From: Epiperipatus broadwayi
Lineage: Eukaryota > Onychophora > Udeonychophora > Euonychophora > Peripatidae
Reading direction: 5' to 3'
DNA length: 64,000 nt
Assembly (NCBI GenBank): GCA_028023455.1
Contig: JAQFVV010006546.1
Coordinates: 718,001-782,000 of the forward strand
Positions 37,340 through 48,408 of this stretch are shown piece after piece (position 1 is the stretch's first letter; each line of letters opens with the position of its first letter). A program made the translations under genes and the position numbers. The notes under the pieces were generated by a model. The model searched no databases. It was not told the origin of the DNA and saw only the letters and a list, made by a program, of their open reading frames with translations.

Positions 37340-37467
37340 ACATATAATGTATATGTATGTATATTAAAATAGTCAAATACATTTTAATTAATAAATAGTT
37401 TAATTAGAGATAAAAGTATTTTAGAGTACTCCCATGTTAGGTTAACTGAAAGTTACTATTACACTAT

Positions 37468-38680
37468 ATAACATAACAATAGGCATAAACTGTGAATAAA
37501 AAGAAAATCAAACACTTCATACACCATGCAATTAAAACAGCATCATGTATAAAAAGAAAAGCAATTATAAAATATTTCTTCTTTAAAATTGTGTATTTGC
37601 TATGGAAAGCCAACTCTGTCGAAGCTGATATTTTTAAACACTTTACAAAATGGACACTCTGTTTGAATATGCATTTCTACAAATGTCAATTTTTTTTCAT
37701 TTGAAAAATTAAGGCAGCAAACGGTATTTTTTCATATAAACTAAATGATCAGAATAGCTTATAAATTTAGAAAAGTGTTATGATTTTTTTAACAGCAAAG
37801 AAAAGAAATTAGAATAGTCTGTTAGGATAAAAATTTTAATAATGGAAATATATTATATAGCCAGTATCACAAATAGTAAATAATTGTATTTTATAGTATA
37901 TATAATTTTTCTTTAAACTGCAAACTATATTGAACCGGGTGGGGTAGTAGATCGAATAGGAAAACAAATATGGCATAAATTTTTAACTCTTTAATAAAAT
38001 AGAAAATTGTGAAAAGCACATTTTAAGATAAACACATTGTTGACTTCTTATACATAAAAAAATATGTTACAATTATTTATTATAAATTTGATCTACTCCA
38101 CAGCAATTTAAGTATTGCTCCACACCGGTCCCTAAGGCAGAGAAGCATAATACCCAGAGGGTACCTATGACCAAGCTGAGCCATATAAGATACATAACTA
38201 TGACTACATTTCAAGGCCTAGATTTTCTTGACTACCAAATTCAATACCTGTCATTCAAAGTACAAAAGGTAACTAATGTACCCTAAACAATGGCAAACTA
38301 ATTCAACACCTAAGAAATCCCAACTAGCTCAATCAAAAGAATAAAGCAATAAATTTCTGCTCTAACTTCTCTGCTAAATTGTTTTTTTAATAGTATAATT
38401 AAAAGAAATTGACAGACAAATACTAATTTGTAGAATAATTTATTTTAAATAAAATGCTTAATATATTCTAATTTTATAAATCTTTTAATTAAATATAAAC
38501 AATGATTTATAATATCTCAGGCACACACATATTATAATAAAACATGATAATAATATAATATAAACATAAAGCATTAAAGATAAGTACAGGCATTCAAACA
38601 CGCACATAAATAGTTCATTTTTTGCAGCATCACGAGAAACCTCATAGATAAGTATATGAAATTTTTACTGATTGTTGCCT
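37468..38680. other. AT-rich gene-less stretch
   Basis: The open frame 37492-37704 has no recognisable motif. A moderately GC-rich patch (38100-38170) shows no known feature. Confidence 0.45.
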
Positions 38681-38684
38681 TTGA

Positions 38685-38870
38685 CCAGATTGTTCATTTG
38701 GATAGAGAATTACTTAAAGTTTAATACTCAAGAATCTAAGGCTTCAGGTTCAAATCCATGCTAGTACTGTCACTCATCAGGCCAGCAACACCTAAAGAAG
38801 AGGGGAGATTAATACCTCTCAGAACATTGTGCATATAGTAACCTGTTTGGTGTGCTATTATTAACAGTTA
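38685..38870 (+). repeat. tRNA-derived SINE-like sequence
   Basis: Perfect B box GGTTCAAATCC at 38747-38757. About 46 nt upstream is an A-box-like ttgttcatttgg (38690-38701) with two mismatches to TRGYNNARNNGG. A short anticodon-arm-like ctcaagaatctaaggcttca lies between. Downstream is unrelated body sequence with an undefined 3' end. Confidence 0.42.
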
Positions 38871-39427
38871 AATGTATTTGGAATATTTAAATAAAAGTTA
38901 AATTTTTCTCAAGACATTCAATACTCATATTAGATGATGGAAATATTTATTATTGCTTGTTTAAAAATTTCCATAATATTTTATATATACTAAAAAAGAA
39001 TACAGTAAACAGAATATAAATGATTTTAAAAATTAGAAAAAAAAATTTTCTCATCATATTTTTTATTGGTATTGATATACTTAATTCATTTCTTCACTAA
39101 TTTTTTAAAACCAGCTATGTAGAAATCTCTTCATTTAATCATTTATGAACCTTTGTGATTTTTGAGCATTCCTGAGATAATTTTATAATCGTCTATGAAT
39201 AACATCATGTAACAAATATTTTTACTATACATAGAAATTTCAGAAATACTTTTGGTCTTCAAGAAATATATGATAGCATAACACTCTTTGCTAATATACT
39301 CCTTGAGTTTGGTCACCATTTTAAATAACGAAAATACACAATAGATATTTGATGGAAATTTGCTGCCTAGCCTAACATCATCTTGAATTGTATTGCTACT
39401 TGTTGTTCAGAGATTACTTTTAATCTA

Positions 39428-40179
39428 ATAAAAAATAAAAAATAGCCATAAATCACATGACCCCATTTATTTTAAGCCTATAAGATATAAACAATGAGCA
39501 TTGCTAATTGTCTAAAAATTTCAGATTTTCCACTCAATAGATAACTTTTAAATAAATGCTGGCTTTGTGTTGGTATTTTTAGATCTAGTGTCTGAAACTA
39601 CCCTAGCGCCTCTCTGAGGAGTGCCAAAGCATGAAACCATTGATCAGATGTTTGGGATGGGGGTTTCTAACAGAGATATATTAAATGCTTTCTCTGGCTA
39701 AGCATTTATCACAAAGCTTGTTGAGCAACTAGCATTACTCATTGTTTATATCTTACAAGCTTAAGAGAAATAGAGGCATGTGATTTATGACTCTATTTTT
39801 ATTTTTTATTTCACTATTTATAGTCTCTGCTTTAAGTCTTATGCGATGTTATATTGCTAAGAATACTAATATATGGTTTGGCTGAAGATCTCTCAGCTCC
39901 ATATAGCTATTTGAGTTGGATAGCTGGGTTTGAAGACATATAGGTGTTTGAAAATTTCAGATTTTCCACTCAATAGATAACTTTTAGATAAATGCTGGCT
40001 TTGGGTTGGTATTTTTAGATCTAGTGTCTGAAACTATTCTAGCACCTCTCTGAGAAGTGCCAAAGCATGAAACCATTGATCAGAGGTTGGGAGGGGGTTC
40101 CTGACAGAATTATTTTAAATGCTTTCTCTAGCTAAGCATTTATCACAAAGCTTGTTGAGTAATTAGCAATGCTCATTGT
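39428..40179 (+). mobile_element. Small composite retroelement F2, 14-bp TSD
   Basis: The 752-bp insertion is flanked by perfect 14-bp direct repeats ttacttttaatcta (39414-39427 and 40180-40193). Order: arm (39428-39508), core (39519-39743), inverse arm (39729-39812, about 80% identical to the first arm), spacer, second core (39955-40179). The two cores repeat directly with a 436-bp period. The order is the same as in F1 at 15929-16622, though the sequence is largely different. Both cores contain the hammerhead-like region. Confidence 0.78.
39614..39637 (+). ncRNA. Hammerhead-ribozyme-like core in F2, first core
   Basis: CTGAGGA (39614-39620), then stem II gtgc-caaa-gcat (4 pairs including one G-U), then GAAAC (39633-39637). 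This is the invariant hammerhead core with a well-formed stem II. Possible stem III ACCA (39635-39640) with tggt upstream ending in GUA is present, but stem I does not close cleanly. The second core (40050-40073) has CTGAGAA in place of CTGAGGA. Confidence 0.42.
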
Positions 40180-40193
40180 TTACTTTTAATCTA

Positions 40194-41270
40194 GTACTGA
40201 GTTTTTCATATAGTAGATCATTCAATGGGATTATCATTTGAGCTTCAACAAACAAACAATGAAAAAATATTTTTTATGTATTTTCACAATAATGCTATAT
40301 TTAACTATTTCAATTTAATTAATATGTATTACTTTCTATTTATCTATCTATCTCTTTCTGTGTTCTCCATTTTTTTAAAATTCTGATTAAAATTAACAAA
40401 TAAAAAATAAACATTTTAAAAATTTTATACAAATTTGTTTTTAGTATGAATATTCTTGTAGTAAAATTATTTAACTAGTATTATTATTTATGCCTTTTTC
40501 TATTTTTTTTTTTTTTTTTAGATAAACTGAACCTGAAACAGTAAGACGATTCTTCTTTATTAAGTAATTAAGAAATATCAATGAACATTGATTACTTTAT
40601 AAATAAATGGGATAAATGGAGAATTAAGAACATAGAGAAATATTTAGTGTGAAATTGTGTTTCAGATCACGATGTACAGAAGTATGAGTGCATAGTAAAT
40701 TGGCTAATGTACTGGATAAATATTTGTAACCAATCAAATTTTTTATATTTGTGAATGCTATCATCAAATCTTGTTGTATATAAGTCTTGAATTATTGATT
40801 AGAGTAAAATTTTACACATCAATACCTTTCATTATATATGTATTTCAGTAAAAATCCTGATAAAAAGAATAAGATAAAGATTTTTAGCATTAATGGGTAA
40901 AATATCATTAATTGTAATTAAGTCATTCAAAAGAATAATCTGATTTATATTACTGTCTGATTTTCATTTCTGATTCTTCTCACAAATTAAAGGTTCTGAT
41001 GAAATACATGTATAATGGAAAAATTGATCTGGAAGATTTTACACTGATGATAATTCAAAATTGGTTGCAAATAATTATCAGGCACATTCATCAATTTATT
41101 AAATATATATTCCTTATAGTATCATCTTTCTTTTCTACTGAGTTGTTGTAATGTAAAGATATTTTTTCCCATTTAATGTGAGACATAAATATTAAAGCAG
41201 TAATGTATGTATATATTGTAACGGAAAAAATTGTGAACAAAGAGAGAAAATTCTTCTAAAAAAATCAAAG
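40194..41270. other. AT-rich gene-less stretch
   Basis: Poly-T tract (40499-40519) and nothing else recognised; may hold unrecognisable 5' parts of the Penelope-like element that starts at 41281. Confidence 0.45.
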
Positions 41271-41275
41271 AATGA

Positions 41276-41769
41276 ATATGGGTTCACCATTATCACCCCT
41301 GATTAGCAACATTTATATGGAAGAACTTGAAACCACAGCTATAAAGACTACTCCATATCCATCTAAAGTTTGGCTTTGCTATGTTGATGATACATTTGTT
41401 GTATGGCTACATGGTTGAACACTACTATAAACTTTCTGGAAAAGACATCAACAATATATCCTCTTTAATTAAATTCACAATAGAATCAGAACAAGAACAA
41501 AAATTGGCAATCTTAGATGTCCTTGTGACAAGACTCCCTCATGACAAAATCAAAACTACAGTTTACAGAAAACTGACACATACAGGAAAATACTTAGCAC
41601 ATATATCCAATAATACCAGAAACACACACAAAAAATACTATCATTATGGAACAAAGCAAAGAAGTTTGATCAAAAATTGGTGATTTGAGAAGGAAAAATG
41701 ATTACCTATCAGGAGTTAGTAAAAAACTTTAAATAGACAACAAAAATAAACATCAAAAGAAAAAACAAT
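41276..41769 (+). pseudogene. Penelope-like element, RT part (left half, split)
   Basis: The + frame reads MGSPLSPLISNIYMEEL, then WLCYVDDTFVVW with the catalytic YVDD box at about 41379-41390. After one frame change come IKFTIESEQEQKLAILDVLV and KTTVYRKLTHTGKYLAHIS, the Penelope RT C-terminal block. The 5' part is missing or unrecognisable. The frame runs into the gypsy C LTR near 41770-41780 and resumes at about 53005. Confidence 0.88.
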
Positions 41770-44130
41770 TATCGGTATGGTAATGTTTTCATAAGAGATA
41801 GGGGGAGTTCATTTTACTATGGTCGGACTTTGGGTCTTCGGATAAGATGCAAGTGATTACACAATGAAATACATAACCTATAATTGTACCTACTTCCAAT
41901 AGACTAGCTCTACTTATTTTTGTTAATCTAGATACAATTTGGGTCAGTTCATCCAATTCTCACCCCTTTCTAGCCACGTTATACCACAATATTCAAACTC
42001 AGGGAGTAATTGCCTGAGCTCTCTTATCAGGGAAGGAGATCACACTAATAGTAGTTATTGAACCTCTATATAGGTGATAATTAATTACCAAAAATCAATT
42101 AAGCATAAGATATATAAAAAATATGTATGTGCAGTATAAGTATATATGTATTAAAAGTTATAATAAATGACTTAAATATGTATATGTATTTCCTCTATCA
42201 TATTGATAATATTGATAAGTGTAAAACTAAATATGATAATAATGTTTACAATGGGTATGTGAATAATGAAGAACTATAAAGCTGATGGTGGATATTGAAA
42301 TAATGATGAGTTAGAGACCAGATTAAAATAATGAATTATATAAACATTTATTGACTAACAAAAAATATAAAGTATGAATAACAATTAAATCTGATACATG
42401 TAATTTATTTTGTCAAGGATGAATTTCTACCACATCGATATCTATAATGATATTAATAAAAATAAAACCCTTGCCCTAAACCCAATGGTAGAAGTTCATG
42501 TACTTGACTAATTATTTACAACAATGAATATGTAAAATTATAATATGTATAAGTGATTTCGATTTTAGCTGACTAATTTAAAATATGTATACAAACATAA
42601 CAACAACAACAAAAAAATCTTTGTTGTCTAGATAAATCAATGGTTATAAATCATTGATTTATAAAAATAATACAAAAGTAAACTTAATTAATAATAAATT
42701 TAAAAAAATTTATCATTTTGTTTTGCTTACTGTGAGATAATATTAAAATGTCTTACCTCCTAATTTCCTATATGTTGTCAAAAGTCAGTCAGATGGGGCA
42801 GTCAAAACTATTAATTTTTTTATTCTTATACAATTAAAGATGATAAAATATATATATATTTAAATCTAATATTTCCCCCCTTATTACTCTCATATAGAAT
42901 TTCTCCAAAATTATACACATTAACTTCCATTTGTAGAAACGAAAATAATACATAAAATTTACAATAGACAAAATAATAAAACAAAAATCACAATTTTTAT
43001 CCCATTATGTTAATTAAAGTTCGATAAGTCTGCTGGAAATTGTTCATTTGCTAAATAAATTCCTAGGAATGGAGATGAAGTTCTGCTCCCACGAAGAATA
43101 GAAGTTTCTTGTCTGAGTCAAAAAATAATAATGTTCTCCAATTATCCTGTCTTGGATTTGTTTAGGCATTTTATTTAAAGCAAAGATGGTTTTCAAATTT
43201 CTTCTAAATGGGCAGGTAAAATCTTTAAACTTTCATGGCTTTATTGATGACATATTATTACCCCATGGTACAAACTTTTCAGCAAGCAATCATGATATAA
43301 AAATAATATATATTTATTGATTCATTTGCTGCTCAAGATTTCAATGATGATATTATTATTTATCAAAACAATTAATTATTGAATATTACTGCAACACACA
43401 AATTTAACTAAAATTTGTCTAATCAGCAAATAATTTAAATGCTCTTACTTTCAAATTATTTCTTTCCCTTCAAATGATTGCTTTAAAATTTCACCTTTTG
43501 ATCATTTTGATTAATATTTTAAAAAATATTTATATATTTAAATTTGAACATTCACATCCATTTTGTATTCGAATTTATTTTTAAGCAAAAAAAAAAAGTT
43601 CAATCTTTGAATGCAGAAGACAATTATAACAATTAATACTGGGTTGTAGGTCACGTGAAGTTTTTTTAAACATTTTAACCTTGACATTTCCTATTGTTTA
43701 ACTGACATAATATAAATAAATGGGATTATAAATAAAAATAATAATTTATAAATATTTTAAATTTCATTTCCACAAATGGTTGCTATGTGTTTAGATTTTA
43801 ATTCAGTCATTGTTTTTATTTATTTATTTTTTTTAAGTTTATGTGTAAGTTTTTTTTTATTTTTATAGTCATCCCCAATTATTAACATATAATATGTTTT
43901 ATTCCAGTGTTAATATACCTATCTGTTTCTCCCTAGTAATTTAATGGCTTTTATTACTTCTTTAGAAATAAAAAGATGTTTATACACATGTATAAGTTGG
44001 AAAGAAAAACAAATGTTAATATTACAATTTGCTTGGCAATTTATTGGTTAAGCAAATATATTATGAGGCTCCAATTGGTAGAGTGTCTTAAATAACTGGA
44101 TGGTGTGGCAGATTGTAGCTCATCACTACA
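41770..44130 (-). repeat. Element C left LTR (3' LTR)
   Basis: About 2.36 kb, nearly identical to 47330-48408 plus 51707-53004; ends catcactaca. It shares the ~250-bp start region (ataagagatagggggag..., attcaaactcagggagt) with the A and B LTRs. Confidence 0.9.
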
Positions 44131-44144
44131 AACCCCTTCTCTTA
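44131..44144 (-). other. Polypurine tract of element C
   Basis: The minus strand reads TAAGAGAAGGGGTT directly before the 3' LTR, in the same place as the B polypurine tract. Confidence 0.75.
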
Positions 44145-44806
44145 CAGGGTTAAAATTCTAACTTATGGATAGAATTTTATCACTAACATATAAGTACGCG
44201 TTTTTTTAATGCTGGATTGAGTTAGGTTTCAATGAAGGGTTTTAAAAAAAATTTACTCCAATGTTGCTAGAAATTTTATCAGCTAGTCTTTCAAAATTAC
44301 TTTACACTTTCTTTTTATGGTTAAATCATATATCATTTAAAGTGTGATTTGAACTTAAGGGTTTTTTTTTCTTTTCTTCTTATTGATGGTTATGTGGACC
44401 AAACAATTAACCAGTAATGTGTCTTTATTTAGATGGCACATAAATTTATTTGTTAGCCTCTATCCTGCTCCTTTTTTGAGTCTTATTGGATTTTTTTGAA
44501 GGTCTAACTAAATATTAGAGCATCCATCACACTGTATGGATTGACTCTTCTATCTCGGTTAATGTCAAGATAACCCAATGCTTTTAAAGCATTAACCTGG
44601 GTATATCCTCATCAACAAAAAAAATATATAAATATAATATCCCTAGTTATACTCATTTTTTTAAATCACCTAGATATAAATATAGATATTTTCTCTGATA
44701 TTGATTTTATCTCTTACTATGCTTTAACTATCACTTCTAGTTATTATTCCAGCTGGGTTGTGCATTCTATAAAGCAACTGTATGTTCACATGGAGATTCC
44801 AAGATA

Positions 44807-45908
44807 TCATTTTAAGATACGGGCATTATATGTTCCACGTACCTCTCCTCCGATATCAATCCAATATGCATTATGACCAGATTGTTTTACTATTGTAAAT
44901 GGTCCTTCATATTGATTAAAAAACTTATGGTACATATTATCTTGTGGTTTACTTACATGTGGGTTTTTTATCAAGACTTTGTCCCCTACTTTAAAATTAT
45001 GATATACCTTTCCATTTTTATTTTTATTTCTTAGGTCAGCCATTTTCTTGAGCCTTTCATATGCTTGTAATCTTTCCTGTTCCACATTTATTTCTGTGGG
45101 ATATACTGAGGGTTGATATGCAGTGAATAAAATAGGTGTGAGTTGGTGTAAATGTAGTCTAATGGGCGCAAATCCTGTTGATTCATTTATGCTCCAGATA
45201 ATATAATCGACTACATGCTTTGTTTGCTTTACCCACCCCTAATGCTCATTTCCCAAATAGGTCCTGAACAAATGTCCGAGCTCCCACATTATGTGTTCGC
45301 AAGGGTTCGACTGTGGGTTCCTAATGGATGTAAGCACATGTTTGATCTGTGATTTTTCCATCCATTTTTTCCATTCCTTTGATAAAAAAGGGGTGCCATG
45401 AACTGTTAAGATGGTCCCAGGCTTCCCTATCAATAGAAATTGGAGAGTGTCTAATACCTTGATTGTATGTCTGGTATTAGCTTGGGGTATTGGGTAAGCA
45501 GACACATATTTAGAAAAGAGATCATAGGTGACTAACAAGTATTTTTGCTTGTTGAATGGGGGTAATGGTCCATAATAATCTATCGCTAGGATCTCGTTCA
45601 GTCTTTCTGGTATGATTGATCTTAATGAACTGCTGTATTTTTGGTTTACTGGCTTAGCTTTTAAACAATTCAGACAGTCCTGAAGTATGCTGAGGACCCT
45701 CACAATACATTTTTGGCCAGTAAAACCAATTTTTAATAGTATGCTCAGTTTTATGAGCACCAAAATGTCCATATAAACTATGTATATGTTTTATGAGTGG
45801 GATTCGTATAGATTTAGGTATTACTACCCTCCACTCATCCATATGTGAATTTATATTATATAATAAGACCTGCTTTTCTATCTTGTATGATGTGAGATCT
45901 TTTGGCAC
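44807..45908 (-). pseudogene. Integrase of element C, catalytic Asp lost
   Basis: Three pieces: N-terminus (45908-45654) with the H-H part HSLYGHFGAHKTEHTIKNWF; core (45772-45239) with LAIDYYGPLP and CEHIMWEL; C-terminal tail (45085-44807) with FKVGDKVLIKNPHVSK and YEGPFTIVKQSGHNAY. In the core the second catalytic Asp is Val (ILTVHGTPF where B has ILTDHGTPF), so it would be inactive even without the frame breaks. Confidence 0.9.
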
Positions 45909-46085
45909 ATGCAGAACTTTCTCCCCCTTTAAAGCTTTAATTATGGGGTTTAAGTCAGGATCTTTTGACTGTATGTCTTGTAAGTTTTCTAAATTGTTCT
46001 CTACATTTTTATCAATAATTAGATCGATGTTAGTAATGTAGGCATTATCTACTGACAGATTATATTGTTCTGACCTACATGGGTT

Positions 46086-46679
46086 TCAACTGAGCACATC
46101 TGCTACAACATTCTTGGATCCTTTGCAATATTGGACGGTGTAATTGAATTCCTGTAATAACAAGCTCCACCGGATTAAATGACTGTTAGTCAAGTAGCTG
46201 TGATTCAGGAATTCGAGGCTTTTGTGATCAGTGACCACTATCACCTCTGATCCAAGAAGCATTTGTTGAAACTTTTGGAAGGCCCACGCTATTGCTAGTG
46301 CTTCCTTCTCAGTGACTGTATAATTTAATTCTGGACCTTTCAAGAGGTGGCTGATGAAATAGAGGACACCAGGTTGACCATCCTCCTGGATCTGGGACAA
46401 TGTTACCCCTAATCCAAAACCACTGCTGCCCATTTGAACAATAAATGGTTGGTTAAAATCAGGGAAGGCTAAGATGATTTGCTCTAAGAACCCTGCTTTA
46501 ATCTTTGCAAATGCCTCATCTTGTTCACTAGTCCAGTTCCATCTTTCATCCTCTCTAATGAGTTTTAGTAATGGCTCCATGTGGTCAGAGAACTTTCGAT
46601 AAAAACGATTATAGAAATTACATAGTCTCAAATGATCTATTTTTTTTATTAGTGGGCTTTGGAAAGTTCTGTATGGCAC
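46086..46679 (-). pseudogene. RT connection and RNase H of element C, active site mutated
   Basis: Open frame of 197 codons: a connection region (LRLCNFYNRFYRKFSDH), then RNase H with EKEALAIAWAFQKFQQ, VTDHKSLEFLNHSY, HLIRWSLLLQEFNY and NVVADVLS. The first RNase H Asp is Gly (VQMGSSGFGLGVTL; B has QTDSSGFG). The frame is broken from RT at 46680. Confidence 0.9.
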
Positions 46680-46910
46680 TGATCTTGTCTGGATGTGGTC
46701 TTATCCCATTGCAACCAATGATGTGACCTAAAAGACTACCTCATTACAAACTAAAGTACACTTCTTGAAGTTGAACTTTATCCCTTTTTTTAAACACTCT
46801 TTAAAGAATATAGTTAGGTGTTGATGTGATTATTATATCATCCACATAAATGATTGTGATCTGTTTAACCTCAGGTGATAGGGTTTTGTATGCCATCTTT
46901 TTGCCATTTG
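46680..46910 (-). pseudogene. RT palm remnant of element C
   Basis: Minus-strand frames retain SPEVKQITIIYVDDIIITS (about 46890-46832) and GHIIGCNGIRPHPDK. RT sequence upstream of this ends abruptly near 46910, at the internal deletion edge; the sequence beyond is unrelated to Pol. Confidence 0.85.
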
Positions 46911-47309
46911 CATTTAGTTTAGATTTCCCTTATGAATGTAACATTTATTCCCATTTTAAAAACTTGATCTTTTATTTTCCCAGACTCATCTATTTTAACT
47001 ATGGTTTAATCAATGATTATTTATTTAATTGTTGGTCTCGGCTCATTTCATTATCTATATCCCTCAAATTTCACTTACCATTCTAGATATAGTTTTTATT
47101 TGATAAAACTAATTATAAAAAAAAGAAATATTAAATACACTTTTCAAAGCTGTAATTATATGAATCAATTACATGTTATATGTGTAAGTTTATAGAGGTT
47201 ATATATAAGCAAAAACGATTTAAGATAAAAAAAAATTCAAACTAAAAAAATTATTATTATTTTTTTATGAATTCAATAGCTAGATCTCCTTGGAGACTTG
47301 CTATTCATG
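46911..47309 (-). other. Element C interior after deletion
   Basis: AT-rich, non-coding on the minus strand; leader sequence joined to mid-RT by loss of about 3 kb compared with element B. Confidence 0.6.
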
Positions 47310-47327
47310 CCGAAACTTTGGGCACCA
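47310..47327 (-). other. Primer-binding site of element C
   Basis: The + strand reads ccgaaactttgggcacca, two bases before the LTR start at 47330. Confidence 0.75.
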
Positions 47328-48408
47328 GATATAATGGGCTGGTGGTTTCCATAAGAGATAGGGGGAGCTCATTTTACTATGGTCAGACTTTGGGTCTTTG
47401 GATAGGATGCAAGTGATTACGCAATGAAATACATAACCTATGATTGTACCTACTTCCAATAGACTAGCTCTACTTATTTTTATTAACTTAGATACAATTT
47501 GGGTCAGTTCATCCAATTCTCACCCCTTTCTAGCCACGTTATACCACAGTATTCAAACTCAGGGAGTAATTGCCTGAGCTCTCTTATCAGGAAAGGAGAT
47601 CACACTAATAGTAGTTATTACACCTCTATATAGGTGATAATTAATTACCAAAAATCAATTAAGCATAAGATATATAAAAAATATGTATGTGCAGTATAAG
47701 TATATATGTATTAAAAGTTATAATAAATGACTTAAATATGTATATGTATTTCCTCTATCATATTAATAATATTGATAAGTGTAAAACTAAATAAGATAAT
47801 AATGTTTACAATGGGTAAGTGAATAATGAAGAACTATAAAGCTGATGGTGGATATTGAAATAATGATGAGTTAGAGACCAGATTAAAATAATGAATTATA
47901 TAAACATTTATTGACTAACAAAAAATATAAAGTATGAATAACAATTAAATCTGATACATGTAATTTATTTTGTCAAGGATGAATTTCTACCACATCGATA
48001 TCTATAATGATATTAATAAAAATAAAACCCTTGCCCTAAACCCAATGGTAGAAGTTCATGTACTTGACTAATTATTTACAACAATGAATATGTAAAATTA
48101 TAATATGTATATGTGATTTTAATTTTAGCTTACTAAATTAAAATATGTATACAAACATAACAATGACAAAAAAATCTTTGTTGTCCAGATAAATCAATGG
48201 CTATAAATCATTGATTTATAAAAATAATACAAAAGTAAGCTTAATTAATAATAAATAATAAAAAAATCTATCATTTTGTTTTGCTTACTGTGAGGTAATA
48301 TTAAAATGTCTTAACTCCTAATTTCCTATATGTTGTCAAAAGTCAGTCAGATGGGGTGGTCAAAACTATTAATTTTTTTATTCTTATACAATTAAAGATG
48401 ATAAAATA

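Larger units (their letters stand above)
23711..37463 (-). mobile_element. Element B: structurally complete Ty3/gypsy retrotransposon, frame-broken
   Basis: Left LTR 23711-25759 and right LTR 32188-37463 (the latter interrupted by a LINE), TG...CA at both ends. A 4-bp TSD ctat lies at 23707-23710 and 37464-37467. On the minus strand the order is LTR, PBS (32185-32168), gag, protease, RT, RNase H, integrase, PPT (25775-25760), LTR. Integrase following RNase H is the Ty3/gypsy order. There is no env-like ORF. All coding frames carry stops or frameshifts. Confidence 0.93.
32188..37463 (-). repeat. Element B right LTR (5' LTR), split by a LINE
   Basis: Matches 23711-25759 from tgtaatgagat to actattaca. 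The LTR is interrupted at 34039-37339 by an RTE LINE. It lacks the LINE in the left copy, so the LINE arrived after B. A (TA)n run lies at about 33540-33574. Confidence 0.92.

Noticed and set aside
40991-41020. CTGATGA followed by GGAAAA, a hammerhead-like string
   Set aside because: Spacing and the GAAAC part do not match, and it is not in a repeat; judged coincidence, unlike the F1/F2 cores.
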